Positions 10,705 to 32,154 of a stretch of 64,000 bases of DNA are shown piece after piece. The notes beneath the pieces are model-generated. The model saw nothing but the letters and a program-made list of their open reading frames with translations, had not been told where the DNA came from and made no database searches. The position numbers were made by a program, and so were the translations under genes. Position 1 is the stretch's first letter; each line of letters begins with the position of its first letter. Origin of the DNA: Muraenolepis orangiensis (Eukaryota; Chordata; Actinopteri; Gadiformes; Muraenolepididae); assembly GCA_027704905.1 (NCBI GenBank), contig JANIIK010000705.1, forward strand, positions 5,001 through 69,000. Reading direction: 5' to 3'.

Positions 10705-11050
10705 GTTAGTAGCAGGGATGCTGGTTGATCTTCTGGTCATCAATACAAGTGGTCCATGGGAACAGATACTGATGGTCCTGTTGGGACTTTAAAGTGAATA
10801 TTGATTCCTTGTGTTGGGAACACGTATTAAAGACATGTCCTCACCTGTTGAGGATTTAGAACGTCTGCTATTCTCTTATTGGAGTCCTTCTGTTTATTGA
10901 GGACATGGGAGGGACCATTGATTCTGTTGTTTGTTCATAAAGCCTCAAGGGGAGGAACAGTCACTAGATCACACTGGATGTTGTGCTGCTTTGGGACCAC
11001 CATTGTTCCCCTTTCTTCACTTGAAATCCTCCAAGAGTACCAGATGTTTC
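10705..11050 (+). repeat. NLR 3' flank block, copy 1
   Basis: This 300-bp low-copy sequence runs from GTTGATCTTCTGGTCATCAA to ACAGTCACTAGATCACACTGG and beyond. It is nearly identical to 33,545-33,820 (downstream of NLR-1) and to the complement of 52,905-53,240 (downstream of NLR-2). Its presence here, without an NLR gene, marks the remains of a further copy of the locus. Confidence 0.85.
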
Positions 11051-11280
11051 TCCTATGACCTCTGACCCCTACCTGCTCCTTAATGACCTCTGACAACTAC
11101 CTGCTCTTTAATGACCTCTGACCCCTACCTGCTCCTTAATGACCTCTGACCCCTACCTGCTCCTTAATGACCTCTAACCCCTATCTGCTCCTCAATGACC
11201 CCTGACCCCTACCTGCTCCTTAATTACCTCTGACCCCTACCTGCTCCTTAATGACCTCTGACCCCTACCTGCTCCTTAAT
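11051..11280. repeat. 28-bp minisatellite (ACCTCTGACCCCTACCTGCT)
   Basis: About eight units of roughly 28 bp. The reverse complement of the same unit forms arrays at 19,795-20,030 and 52,115-52,890. Confidence 0.9.
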
Positions 11281-11284
11281 CACA

Positions 11285-11480
11285 TGTATTAACTGTCAGT
11301 ATCTTTGTATGAAGCCGTCTGATAAATGACTAATAAATATTGAAAATAGTAAAAGCCATGTTTTATTAATATCTGTTATGGCACCACTAGGGGGCGCTGA
11401 ATCCACCACCTTCTGGCCAACATGATTAGGGTAAAGGAGACACAGGTGTGTGTGTGGTGTAGGTGTTTGGACTGGTGCTC

Positions 11481-11519
<39 letters not shown>

Positions 11520-11533
11520 CTCTCTCTCTAACA

Positions 11534-11592
<59 letters not shown>

Positions 11593-12470
11593 GGAGGGAA
11601 TGGGGAGGAAGCATTCCATTGAACTTGTTTATAATGGCTAATAAAACATGTTGAATCTTGAAGTGACCAGAAGAAGAGAGCCAACCCAAGACTTAATGAA
11701 GGGTTGATCCAAGGTTTGATGAAGCGTATTCATCCTGTCACCACGGTGACTGAATGACTCAGAGACTCACTTGTTGTCCCAAGGGAGACTCTGAGTCCCA
11801 ACACGCCGCCTCACTGAGGCTTGACTTTCAACACAGTTCTGGGGAGCTGGAGTTTGTCTTTGGGTGAGGAGGAGAGATGTGGAGGAGGGAGGAGAAGGAG
11901 GGAGGAGGATAGAGGGAGGGAGGGAGTGGGGGGAGGGAGGAGGAGGGAGAGAGGGAGGGAGGGAGGGAGGAGGACAAGGAGGGAGAGAGATGGGGAGGGA
12001 GGGAGAGGGAGGAGGAGGAAGAGAGGTGGTGAGGGAAGGAGAAGGAGGGAGGATAGAGGGAGTAAGATGGAGGGAGAGGGAGGGAGAGAGGTGGGGAGGG
12101 AGGGAGGGAGGGAGGAGGATAGAGGGAGGGAGGGAGAGGGAGGAGGAGGAAGAAAGATTTGGGAGAGGGAGGAGAAGGAGGGAGGAGGATAGAGGGAGGG
12201 AGGGAGAGGGAGAAGGAGATTGAGGGAGGAGGATAAAGGGAGGGAGGAAGAGAGGTGGTGGGGGAGGGAGGGAGGAGGAGAAGGAGGGAGGAGGAGAAAG
12301 AGGACGATAAGTGGGGAGGGAGGGAGGGAGGAGGAGGAGGGAGAGAGGTGGTGAGGGAGAGAGGGAGGGAGGAGGATAGAGGGAGGGAGGAGGAGGGAGA
12401 GAGGTGGGGAGAGAAGATAAGGAGAGAGAGAAGTGGGGAGGGAGGGAGGGAGGAGGACCCAACACTAACC
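11285..12470. repeat. Inverted repeat arm B with GA-rich minisatellite
   Basis: This is the reverse counterpart of 4,990-5,935: ATACTGACAG-type end, GCGCCCCCTAGTGG word, (CA)n, GAGGGAATGGGGAGGAAGC, the core with CAACACGCCGCCTCACTGAG, then a purine-rich GGAGGGAGG tract from 11,865. Open frames of Arg/Glu/Gly or Ser/Pro/Leu across it are repeat artefacts. Confidence 0.85.
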
Positions 12471-12649
12471 CAAAAGAAGGCTAACCCAGCGTGTCCATCT
12501 CTCACCATGGGGGGAGGAGATGAGGAGTGAGAGGGAGGGCAGGGGGAGGGGAGGGAAGGGGGGAGGCTTTATTGTTTGTTCTGCCGACGGGTTTGGATTT
12601 CTGTAGGCCTCTTCATGAACCTGAGGAGACGCTAACAGAGACCATCATC

Positions 12650-12653
12650 AGCA

Positions 12654-12729
<76 letters not shown>

Positions 12730-12903
12730 CTCTCTCTTACACACACACATCTCTATACACACACACACACACACACCTCTCTCTAGCCAGCACACACACA
12801 CACACACACACCACACACACACACACACTATCTCTCTTACACACACACATCTCTACACACACACACACACACCTCTCTCTAGCTACACACACACACACAC
12901 ACA

Positions 12904-12973
<70 letters not shown>

Positions 12974-12990
12974 CTCACACACACACACAG
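12650..12990. repeat. (CA)n microsatellite cluster
   Basis: Several long (CA)n runs are separated by ATCTCTCTCTTA and CTCTCTCTAG words. The longest uninterrupted run is near 12,914-12,971. Confidence 0.95.
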
Positions 12991-14035
12991 AGGGAGGAGG
13001 ACAAGGAGGGAGAGAGATGGTGAGGGGAGGAGAAGGAGGGAGGAGGATAGAGGGAGGGAGGGAGAGGGAGGAGGAGGGAGAGAGGTGGTGAGGGAGGAGG
13101 GAGGAGGAGAAGGAGGGAGAGAGGTGGTGAGGGAGGGAGGGAGGAGGAGAAGGAGGGAGGGAGGGAGGGAGGGAGGGAGGAGGGAGGGAGGAGGAGAAGG
13201 AGGGAGAGAGGTGGGGAGGGAGGGAGGGAGGGAGGAGGAGAAGGAGGGATAGAGGTGGGGAGGAAGAAGGAGAAGGCGGGAGGGAGAGGTGGGGGAGGGA
13301 GGAGGAAAGAGGGAGGGAGGGAAAGGGAGGAGAAGGGAGAGAGGTGGTGAGGGAGGGAGGGAGCAGTAGAAGGAGGGAGAGAGGATAGAGGGAGGGAGGG
13401 AGGAAGAGAGGTGGTGGGGAGGGGAAGGAGGGAGGAGGATAGAGGGAGGGAAGGAGGAGAAGAAGGAGGGAGAGAAAGATGGGGGAGGGAGGAGAAGGAG
13501 GGAGAGATGTGGGGGAGGGAGGAGAAGGAGCGAGGACGATAGAGAGGTAGAGGAAGAGGGAGGAGGAGGGAGAGAGGTGGCGAGGGAGGAGGAGAAGGAG
13601 GGAGAGATGTGGGGGAGGAGGAGAAGGAGGGAGAGATGTGGGGGAGGAGGAGAAGGAGGGAGATATGTGGGGGAGGAGGAGAAGGAGGGAGAGATGTGGG
13701 GGAGGAGGAGAAGGAGGGAGAGATGTGGGGGAGGGAGGAGGAGAAGGAGGGAGAGATGTGGGGGAGGAGGAGAAGGAGGGAGAGATGTGGGGGAGGAGGA
13801 GAAGGAGGGAGATATGTGGGGGAGGAGGAGAAGGAGGGAGAGATGTGGGGGAGGAGGAGAAGGAGGGAGAGATGTGGGGGAGGAGGAGAAGGAGGGAGAG
13901 ATGTGGGGGAGGAGGAGAAGGAGGGAGAGATGTGGGGAAGGAGGAGAAGGAGGGAGAGATGTGGGGAAGGAGGAGAAGGAGGGAGAGATGTGGGGGAGGA
14001 GGAGAAGGAGGGAGAGATGTGGGGGAGGGAGGAGA
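12991..14035. repeat. GGA-rich tract with a regular 29-bp minisatellite
   Basis: The first part is irregular GGAGGGAGG. From about 13,580 it becomes a regular 29-bp repeat (AGGAGGGAGAGATGTGGGGG), about 15 units. The strand is almost pure purine, favouring triplex or G-rich structures. Confidence 0.9.
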
Positions 14036-14255
14036 GGTAGATAGATAGGTAGATGGACTTCATTTATCCTGAGGGAAATTGTTGCGCAACAATCTCAATA
14101 CATAGAGAGGAACTTAGCAACATCAACAGAATAAGAACAGAGAGCGCCCCCTTGTGGTCAGAACAGAAACACCACCCAACATAACAATGACATTCAACTC
14201 AACTCATTCTGTAGCATTAAATCCTTCAGTGTATCCACATCAGTGGAGTTGGCAT
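14036..14255 (-). mobile_element. Retroposon 3' end with (ATCT)n tail
   Basis: On the minus strand, CCTCAGGATAAATGAAGTCC is followed by ATCTACCTATCTATCTACC. This is the familiar terminal motif of fish non-LTR retroposons, whose tail is a short tetranucleotide repeat. The 5' side contains a GCGCCCCCTTGTGG-like word. The upstream limit is uncertain. Confidence 0.65.
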
Positions 14256-14307
14256 GATGGGGTCCTGGTTCCTCCTGACTGGGTCTCTAGGAACAGGTGA
14301 CTGTGAC

Positions 14308-14432
14308 CCAGGGGGGAGGGGGGAGGCGCTCAGGGGGGAGGGGGGAGGGGGAGGGGGGAGGGGGGAGGGGCTCTGGGGGAGGGGGGGAGGGGCTCTGGGG
14401 GGAGGGGCTCAGGGGGAGGGGCTCTGGGGTTT
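14308..14432. repeat. G-run rich minisatellite
   Basis: Tandem GGGGGAGGGGGGAGGGGCTCT-like words provide many closely spaced runs of four or more G. They are capable of G-quadruplex folding on the plus strand by sequence rule. Confidence 0.85.
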
Positions 14433-14519
14433 GTTGAGGATGGATTCCAGTCCAGTTCATCACATCTTGTCATCCGTGGCTTTTGACCCCATGACTGAGA
14501 GTGGGGATTCTCAACCGTC

Positions 14520-14772
14520 GGTAGATTGCTGAACAAGGGCGTATAGCGTATCACAATGCATATTTTATTACATTGATTTATATTTACATATTGGTCTTTT
14601 TCTGTGCTGACATATTGAATTTTATAAATTGCATTTTTATTTAGCTTTATACAGTTTTGTACTTTTTTACTTATTTTTACTACTGCTGTCTGTCGTCGGG
14701 CATAAGATTTTCCCTCACTGCTTATACTTGTGTAAACTGTGACAATAAACCTGACTTGACTTGACTTGAGAT
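14520..14772 (+). mobile_element. LINE 3' end with (TTGAC)n tail, second copy
   Basis: It begins in TTGCTGAACAAGGGC and tracks the 6,160-6,455 element through CTGTCTGTCGTCGGG to the tail ACTTGACTTGACTTGAG. It is a 5'-truncated copy of the same family. Confidence 0.75.
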
Positions 14773-14847
14773 TCCTGTGTGTTGTTGGGCACCACAGTCT
14801 GACATGGCATGAAGCCAGCTAGCACGGTTTAGACTTGTCTGTCAATG

Positions 14848-14968
14848 CTGTTTGTGAGTGTGTTTGTTCAATGGCAGACAGCGCTCTACTGGCAGAGCTC
14901 ATCACCCTAGGGGCCCTGGGGCCATTCCTTTGTTCCAACACGGCCCTCAGACCTACATGCCTCAACGT
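14848..14968 (-). pseudogene. Gypsy RNase H fragment 1
   Basis: About 120 bases are nearly identical to 15,928-16,048, which lie inside a recognisable RNase H. A long TG tract follows it directly, as in the second copy, which suggests that the fragment and its adjacent microsatellite were duplicated together. Confidence 0.7.
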
Positions 14969-14969
14969 G

Positions 14970-15105
<136 letters not shown>

Positions 15106-15700
15106 ATGATAACCTTGTCTAAAATAGAAACATAACCGCTAAAAATCATGTCATCACATTTATTATACTGTTTTCGTCTACTCAATATTTGAATGCTATA
15201 AAATAAACATAATAATACAGTTTCAGTCATGAACCTTTTGATGATAATCAATAGTCTAAATGTGTTAAAGTCTGTGCTTCAAATGGACTAAAAGTATCGT
15301 CAGAGACGGTGTGTGTCTGAGCTTCTAGTCATCAGAGCTCTCTGTCTATGGTTCATATTTTAATAAAGTTATTATTGTGTATGACTGAGTGAAGTCCTGG
15401 AACAACAGCCTAGAAGAGGTTGAAGTGGACCAACTGGTTGGTTCACTATATCTTACTTCCTTGTTACCGCCCTGACCTTCAAAGAACAATCCTTCAGGCC
15501 TAAAAACCTTTTGATTTAGGAAGGCCTTTTTATGTTAATATTAGTGCTCACTATTTTCAGTAATTGTATTGTGTGTATTTGCTATGTTTTTAACTTTGAA
15601 GCACTCTGATATGCTCTTTTAAATGAAAAGTGCAATATAAATAAAATGATTATCATAATCCTAATCATCATTATTATTATTAAAGTGCTTTCCCCGGGTG
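15106..15700. other. No gene; SINE-like tail near the end
   Basis: The region is AT-rich without coding potential. At about 15,598-15,685 the words AAGTGCAATATAAATAAAAT and ATTATTATTATT resemble the 3' tail of a tRNA-derived fish SINE, but no promoter boxes are visible upstream. Confidence 0.4.
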
Positions 15701-15702
15701 GC

Positions 15703-16042
15703 GTGACATAGAGTCTTCCTGAGTGTCCTGACCAGACGTGTAGCGGACTGTGTAGCTGGAAGGCTGGAGACGTAGACTCAACCTTCTATTAGAGCGGGTG
15801 GCTTGGACTTGGGGTTCATGGAAGTCCATTCCAAAGGTTGCTGATCACTAACAAGGGTGAAAGGTGCTCCGTAAATGTACATGTGAAAATGTTCACAGCC
15901 CCACACAATGGAAAGAGCCTCAGGTTCTGTTTGTGAGTGTGTTTGTTCAATGGCAGACAGCGCTCTACTGGCAGAGCTCATCACCCTAGGGGCCCTGGGG
16001 CCATTCCTTTGTGCCAACACGGCCCCCAGACCTACATGCATC

Positions 16043-16050
<8 letters not shown>
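15703..16050 (-). pseudogene. Gypsy RNase H / connection fragment 2
   Basis: On the minus strand the frame holds GLGAVLAQ, SSASRALS, YSQTE-like HSQTEPEALSIVWGCEHF, MYIYGAPFTLVSDQQPLEW, all typical of Ty3/gypsy RNase H with its catalytic E and D positions. A one-base shift follows, and then LRLQPSSYTV and MSRHPG, the usual end of the domain. It is a different family from the Gmr1-like copy. It abuts a TG microsatellite at the plus-strand right side. Confidence 0.85.
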
Positions 16051-16081
<31 letters not shown>

Positions 16082-16181
16082 GTGTGTGCCTGCCTGTCTG
16101 TAAAGGGTGGAACCCAAAACAAACCAGGAAACAACACAAGAAGAATCAAAAACAACAAGACTGAACCATTTCAGAGAGATG

Positions 16182-16455
16182 AGGAGACAACAGGAAGGTG
16201 ACGAGGGTTGGAGAGGAGAAGAAGTATCCTGATCACCCAGAGAGATTTGACTACTGGCCCCAGGTGTTGTGTAGAGAGGGTCTGACTGACCGCTGTTACT
16301 GGGAGGTGGAGAGGAAAGGACGTGTTGCTATAGGAGTGACATACAGAGGAATCACTAGGAGAGGACGGGGTGAAGACAGCTGGCTTGGAGGAAACAACAA
16401 GTCCACGGGGGTTATGGTTCCTCAGTGTCTCTGTGTCCGTTGTAGCAACACACAA
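16182..16455 (+). pseudogene. Truncated B30.2 (PRY-SPRY) exon of an NLR-C gene
   Basis: From GACAACAGGAAGGTGACGAG to TTGTAGCAACACAC this matches the B30.2 exon of NLR-1. It encodes the PRY words KYPDHPERFDY, QVLCREGLTDRCYWEVE and GVTYRGITRRG. The first 20 or so codons are missing. After GGNNKS the sequence jumps about 190 bases to the last codons, so the middle of SPRY is gone and the end is out of frame. It is followed by the same (CA)n and CCTCACCTCC minisatellite as the intact copies. Confidence 0.9.
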
Positions 16456-16589
16456 ACACACACATGGAAACACACATACAAACACACACACACACACATA
16501 TTTATATGGACACACACACACATTCAAACACACATACACACACTGTTGTGGAAAGGGGCGTGGCTAAGCGGTGTGCTGGTCACGAGGAA

Positions 16590-18320
16590 GAGGGAGCGGC
16601 CAACCTCCCTCTCCTCCTCACCTCCTCACATCCCCCACCTCCTCACCTACTCACCTCCTCACCTCCATCACCGCCTCACCTCCCTAACCTCCCCCGCCTC
16701 CTCACCTTCCCCACCTCCTCACCTCCTCATCTCCACACCTTCCTCACCTCCTCACCTCCCCCACCTCCTCACCTCCCCCACCTCTCTCACCTCCTAACCT
16801 CCCCCACCTCCTCACCTCCCCCACCTCCTCACCTCCCCCACCTCCCTCACCTCCTAACCTCCCCCACCTCCTCACCCCCCCCACCTCCTCACCTCCTCAC
16901 CTCTCTAACCTCCCCCATCTCCTCACCTCCCCCACCTCCTCACATCCCTAACCTCCTCACCTCCTCAACTCCTCACCTACTCACCTCCTCAACTCCTCAC
17001 CTACTCACCTACTCACCTCCTCACCTCCCTCACCTCCACCACCTCCTCACCTCCTCATCTCCTCACCTCCCCCACCTCCCCCACCCTCCTCACCTCCCTT
17101 ACCTCCCCAACCTCCTCACCTCCTCACCTCCCTAACCTCCCCCACCTCCTCATCTCCGTCACCTCCACACCTCCCTAACCTCCCCCACCTCCCCCAACTC
17201 CTCACCTCCTCATCTCCTCACCTCCCTAACCTCTCCCACCACCCCACCTCCCCCACCTCCTCACCTCCTCATCTCCCCTACCTCCCCCACCTCCTCACCT
17301 CCTTATCTCCTCACCTCCCTCACCTCCTCATCTACTCACCTCCTCACCTCCCTTACATCCCCCACCAGCCCACCTCCTCACCTCCCTTACCTCCCCACCT
17401 CCTCACCTCCTCACCTCCCTACCTCCCCACCTCCTCACCTCCCCCAACTCCTCACCTCCTCATCTCCTCACCTCCCTAACCTCCCCCACCTCCTCACCTC
17501 CTCCCACTCCTCACCTCCTCACCTCCCTCACCTCCCCCACCTCCTCACCTCCTCACCTCCATCACCTCCCACCTCCTCACCTCCTCACCTCCCTAACCTC
17601 CTCACCTCCTCACCTCCTCACCTCCCTTACCTCCCCCACTGCCTCACCTCCTCACCTCCCTAACCTCCCCCACCTCCTCACCTCCCCACCTCCCAACCTC
17701 CTCACCTCCCCTACCTCCCCCACCTCCTCACCTCCCCACCTCCTCACCTCCCTCACCTCCTCATCTCCTCACCTCCTCACCTCCCTAACCTCCCCCACTT
17801 CCTCACCTCCTCACCTCCCTAACCTCCCCCACCTCCTCACCTCCTCCAGCTCCTCACCTCCCTCACCTCCCTTACCTCCCCCACCGCCTCACCTCCTCAC
17901 CTCCCTAACCTCCCCCACCTCCTCACCTCCCCAACTCCTCACCTCCTCATCTCCTCACCTCCCTAACCTCCCACCTCCCTCACCTCCCTAACCTCCCCCA
18001 CCTCCTCACCTCCCCCAACTCCTCACCTCCTCATCTCCTCACCTCCCTAACCTCCCTCACCTCCCCACCTCCCCCACCTCCCACCTCCTCACCTCCTCAC
18101 CTCCCTAACCTCCTCGACCTCCTCACCTACTTACCTCCCTTACCTCCCCCACTGCCTGACCTCCTCACCTCCCTAACCTCCCCCACCTCCTCACCTCCCC
18201 CACCTCCCTAACCTCCTCGACCTCCTCACCTCCTCACCTCCCTTACCTCCCCCACCGCCTGACCTCCTCACCTCCCCCACCTCCTCACCTCCAAACCTCC
18301 CTAACCTCCTCCACCTAAAT
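16590..18320. repeat. CCTCACCTCC minisatellite, copy 1
   Basis: About 1.7 kb of CACCTCCTCACCTCC-type words follow the truncated B30.2 exon. The same repeat follows both other B30.2 exons (32,155-33,385 and, complemented, 53,485-54,650). Confidence 0.95.
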
Positions 18321-18329
18321 AAAAAGATA

Positions 18330-18780
18330 AATTACTACTAAAGTCATGTTTTATTAATAGCTGTTATTGCACCACTAGGGGGCGCTGAATCCACCACCTT
18401 CTGGCCAACATGATTACAGTAAAGGAGACACAGGTGTGTGTGTGGTGTAGGTGTTTGGACTGGTGCTCAACACACACACACACTCAAACACACACTCAGA
18501 CTCACACTCACACACATCTCTAGTAGGAAGAGAGGTGGTGAGGGAGGGAGGGAGGAGGAGAAAGAGGAAGAGAAGTGGGAAGGGAGGGAGGGAGGAGGAT
18601 AGAGAGAGGTGGGGAGAGAAGAGAAGGAGAGAGAGAAGTGGGGAGGGAGGGAGGGAGGAGGATAGAGGGAGGTGGGGAGAGAAGAGAAGGAGAGAGAGAA
18701 GTGGGGAGGATAAAGAGAGGTGGGGAGAGAAGAGAAGGAGAGAGAGAAGTGGGGAGGACCCAATGCTCTAACAGACAACC
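18330..18780. repeat. Duplicated block, inverted copy with GA tract
   Basis: It contains CACCACTAGGGGGCGCTGAA, a CAC-rich run, and GAGAAGTGGGGAGG purine repeats to CCAATGCTCTAACAGAC. It matches the complement of the 560-1,020 block. Confidence 0.8.
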
Positions 18781-18982
18781 TTTAAGTCAGAAGCCAGGCA
18801 GCACGAGGTGGAGGCAGCTCCTCTCTTTGTGGAGACTAAGGAAACAAGCCTTATAAACTAAACGGTGGACAGCGTTATAAGGTGAGTAGTGAGTGTTGAC
18901 CAAGGGGTTAAAGAGTATGTCTCTAAACTTGTTATGCACCAGGGAGCCGGTTCAAACTGGAACACTTTGGTGATTTATTTTA

Positions 18983-19145
<163 letters not shown>

Positions 19146-19594
19146 TGAAAACTTTATTCTATATAAGTTGTCTATATCCCCGTCGAGCGCCCAAAGGGCT
19201 GTGCGCACTACAGGAGCCGGATTACGTTCGACGCAGAAGCGGTATTTAAACAAACTATATTTATTTAGCCAATTATTATCCTGATACAAAGTTTGCTCAA
19301 TACTGAATCAATCAACATACAAAACAAACAAACCCCGGAGTTGAGATCCCCTCCTTAGTCTCACGCAATGTTATATACGACTGTCATGGCGCCTCCCTCA
19401 CCAAACTGGTTCATTCTGGAACGTTCCAGTACGCCCGTGCTGTCTCACGTGACTTGGCCTCATGCAGTTCTCAGTAAACCTCTCAATAATTCTCCCTTTG
19501 TCTCAACATTCTGGTTATTACATTTCATCACATTCTGAGTTCATTGTCGCTACGTTTTCAACTGTTAATGAAAATGTTTGGTTTATTTTATCTC

Positions 19595-19648
<54 letters not shown>

Positions 19649-19660
19649 ACATATGTTGTG
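19146..19660. other. Unique sequence upstream of NLR-1; includes a heat-shock-element match
   Basis: No coding frame is convincing. The segment includes TTCTGGAACGTTCC at 19,414-19,427, an exact three-unit TTCnnGAAnnTTC match, and a CACGTG word near 19,447. A TG run closes the segment at 19,597-19,646. A match of this length can occur by chance in 64 kb. Confidence 0.4.
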
Positions 19661-20040
19661 TATTCAGCGCCCCCTAGTGGTGCAATAACAGATATTAATA
19701 AAACATGGCTTTGATAAGCAGCCTCATATCTTAAGATGTATTAATAATTTATCAGACAGCTTCATACAAAGATACTGACAGTGAATGTGATTAAGGAGCA
19801 GGTAGGGGTCAGAGGTCATTCAGGAGCAGGTAGGGGTCAGAGGTCATTCAGGAGCAGGTAGGGGTCAGAGGTCATTAAGGAGCAGGAAGGGGTCAGGGGT
19901 CTTTAAGGAGCAGGAAAGGGTCAGGGGTGATTAAAAAGCAGGTAGGGGTCAGAGGTCATTAAATAACAGATAAGGGTTAGATGTCATTAAGGAGCAGGTA
20001 GGGGTTAGAGGTCATTAAGGACCTTTACCTCAGTAACCCC
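19661..20040. repeat. Block end plus 28-bp minisatellite
   Basis: CAGCGCCCCCTAGTGGTGC to ATACTGACAGTGAA matches 5,808-5,930. It then passes into about eight 28-bp units of AGGAGCAGGTAGGGGTCAGA. Confidence 0.9.
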
Positions 20041-20082
20041 AAATCCTGATTATAATCCTCAGCGTTAACCTGACTAACCCCA

Positions 20083-21567
20083 CATCCTGCTTGGTAGTAT
20101 AGTCCTCAGGGTTAACCTGAAGTGACTCACTAACCCCACATCCTGCTTGGTAGTATAGTCCTCAGGGTTAACCTGAAGTGACTCACTAACCCCACATCCT
20201 GCTTGGTAGTATAGTCCTCAGGGTTAACCTGAAGTGACTCACTAACCCCACATCCTGCTTGGTAGTATAGTCCTCAGGGTTAACCTGAAGTGACTCACTA
20301 ACCCCACATCCTGCTTGGTAGTATAGTCCTCAGGGTTAACCTGAAGTGACTCACTAACCCCACATCCTGCTTGGTAGTATAGTCCTCAGGGTTAACCTGA
20401 AGTGACTCACTAACCCCACATCCTGCTTGGTAGTATAGTCCTCAGGGTTAACCTGAAGTGACTCACTAACCCCACATCCTGCTTGGTAGTATAGTCCTCA
20501 GGGTTAACCTGAAGTGACTCACTAACCCCACATCCTGCTTGGTAGTATAGTCCTCAGGGTTAACCTGAAGTGACTCACTAACCCCACATCCTGCTTGGTA
20601 GTATAGTCCTCAGGGTTAACCTGAAGTGACTCACTAACCCCACATCCTGCTTGGTAGTATAGTCCTCAGGGTTAACCTGAAGTGACTCACTAACCCCACA
20701 TCCTGCTTGGTAGTATAGTCCTCAGGGTTAACCTGAAGTGACTCACTAACCCCACATCCTGCTTGGTAGTATAGTCCTCAGGGTTAACCTGAAGTGACTC
20801 ACTAACCCCACATCCTGCTTGGTAGTATAGTCCTCAGGGTTAACCTGAAGTGACTCACTAACCCCACATCCTGCTTGGTAGTATAGTCCTCAGGGTTAAC
20901 CTGAAGTGACTCACTAACCCCACATCCTGCTTGGTAGTATAGTCCTCAGGGTTAACCTGAAGTGACTCACTAACCCCACATCCTGCTTGGTAGTATAGTC
21001 CTCAGGGTTAACCTGAAGTGACTCACTAACCCCACATCCTGCTTGGTAGTATAGTCCTCAGGGTTAACCTGAAGTGACTCACTAACCCCACATCCTGCTT
21101 GGTAGTATAGTCCTCAGGGTTAACCTGAAGTGACTCACTAACCCCACATCCTGCTTGGTAGTATAGTCCTCAGGGTTAACCTGAAGTGACTCACTAACCC
21201 CACATCCTGCTTGGTAGTATAGTCCTCAGGGTTAACCTGAAGTGACTCACTAACCCCACATCCTGCTTGGTAGTATAGTCCTCAGGGTTAACCTGAAGTG
21301 ACTCACTAACCCCACATCCTGCTTGGTAGTATAGTCCTCAGGGTTAGCCTGAAGTGACTCACTAACCCCACATCCTGCTTGGTAGTATAGTCCTCAGGGT
21401 TAACCTGAAGTGACTCACTAACCCCACATCCTGCTTGGTAGTATAGTCCTCAGGGTTAACCTGAAGTGACTCACTAACCCCACATCCTGCTTGGTAGTAT
21501 AGTCCTCAGGGTTAACCTGAAGTGACTCACTAACCCCACATCCTGCTTGGTAGTATAGTCCTCAGGG
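20083..21567. repeat. 56-bp satellite, about 26 near-identical units
   Basis: The unit contains CCTCAGGGTTAACCTGAAG, TGACTCACTAACCCC and ATCCTGCTTGGTAGTATAGT. TGACTCA first occurs at 20,123 and last at 21,523, exactly 25 x 56 bases apart, so the array has no indels. The only variant I saw is GGTTAGCC for GGTTAACC near 21,346. Each unit holds one perfect AP-1/TRE heptamer (TGACTCA) and one palindromic GGTTAACC. The array ends about 170 bp upstream of the NLR-1 start codon. Confidence 0.97.
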
Positions 21568-21736
21568 AAGCAGCATGTGAGGCTCACAGCAGGAGTCACC
21601 GTGATAACTGAACTGAGATCAGTCTAAGCTTGGTATCTGAAACTGAAGATTCTGCTATTCCCTGAATTCTGTCTTAACATCTCCGGTTTACCTGCAAATC
21701 CAGCTCCTTGAAATCGGCTGGGGTCTCCGGTCTGCT
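21568..21736 (+). promoter_or_regulatory. Presumed NLR-1 proximal promoter / 5' leader
   Basis: This is the non-repeat DNA between the 56-bp satellite and the first coding exon. It contains GAAACTGAAG at 21,639-21,648, one base off the interferon-stimulated response element core GAAANNGAAA. No TATA box is evident. Assignment as a promoter rests on position only, and an untranslated upstream exon is possible. Confidence 0.35.
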
Positions 21737-32150
<10,414 letters not shown>

Positions 32151-32154
32151 GGCC

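Noticed and set aside
11767..14063. Long Arg/Glu/Gly and Ser/Pro/Leu frames, up to 362 residues
   Set aside because: They read the purine-rich or pyrimidine-rich strand of GGAGGGAGG arrays and are open in several frames at once.
20083..21567. CRISPR-like array
   Set aside because: The repeats are contiguous with no variable spacers, and the genome is eukaryotic. The other regular arrays in the window fail for the same reason.
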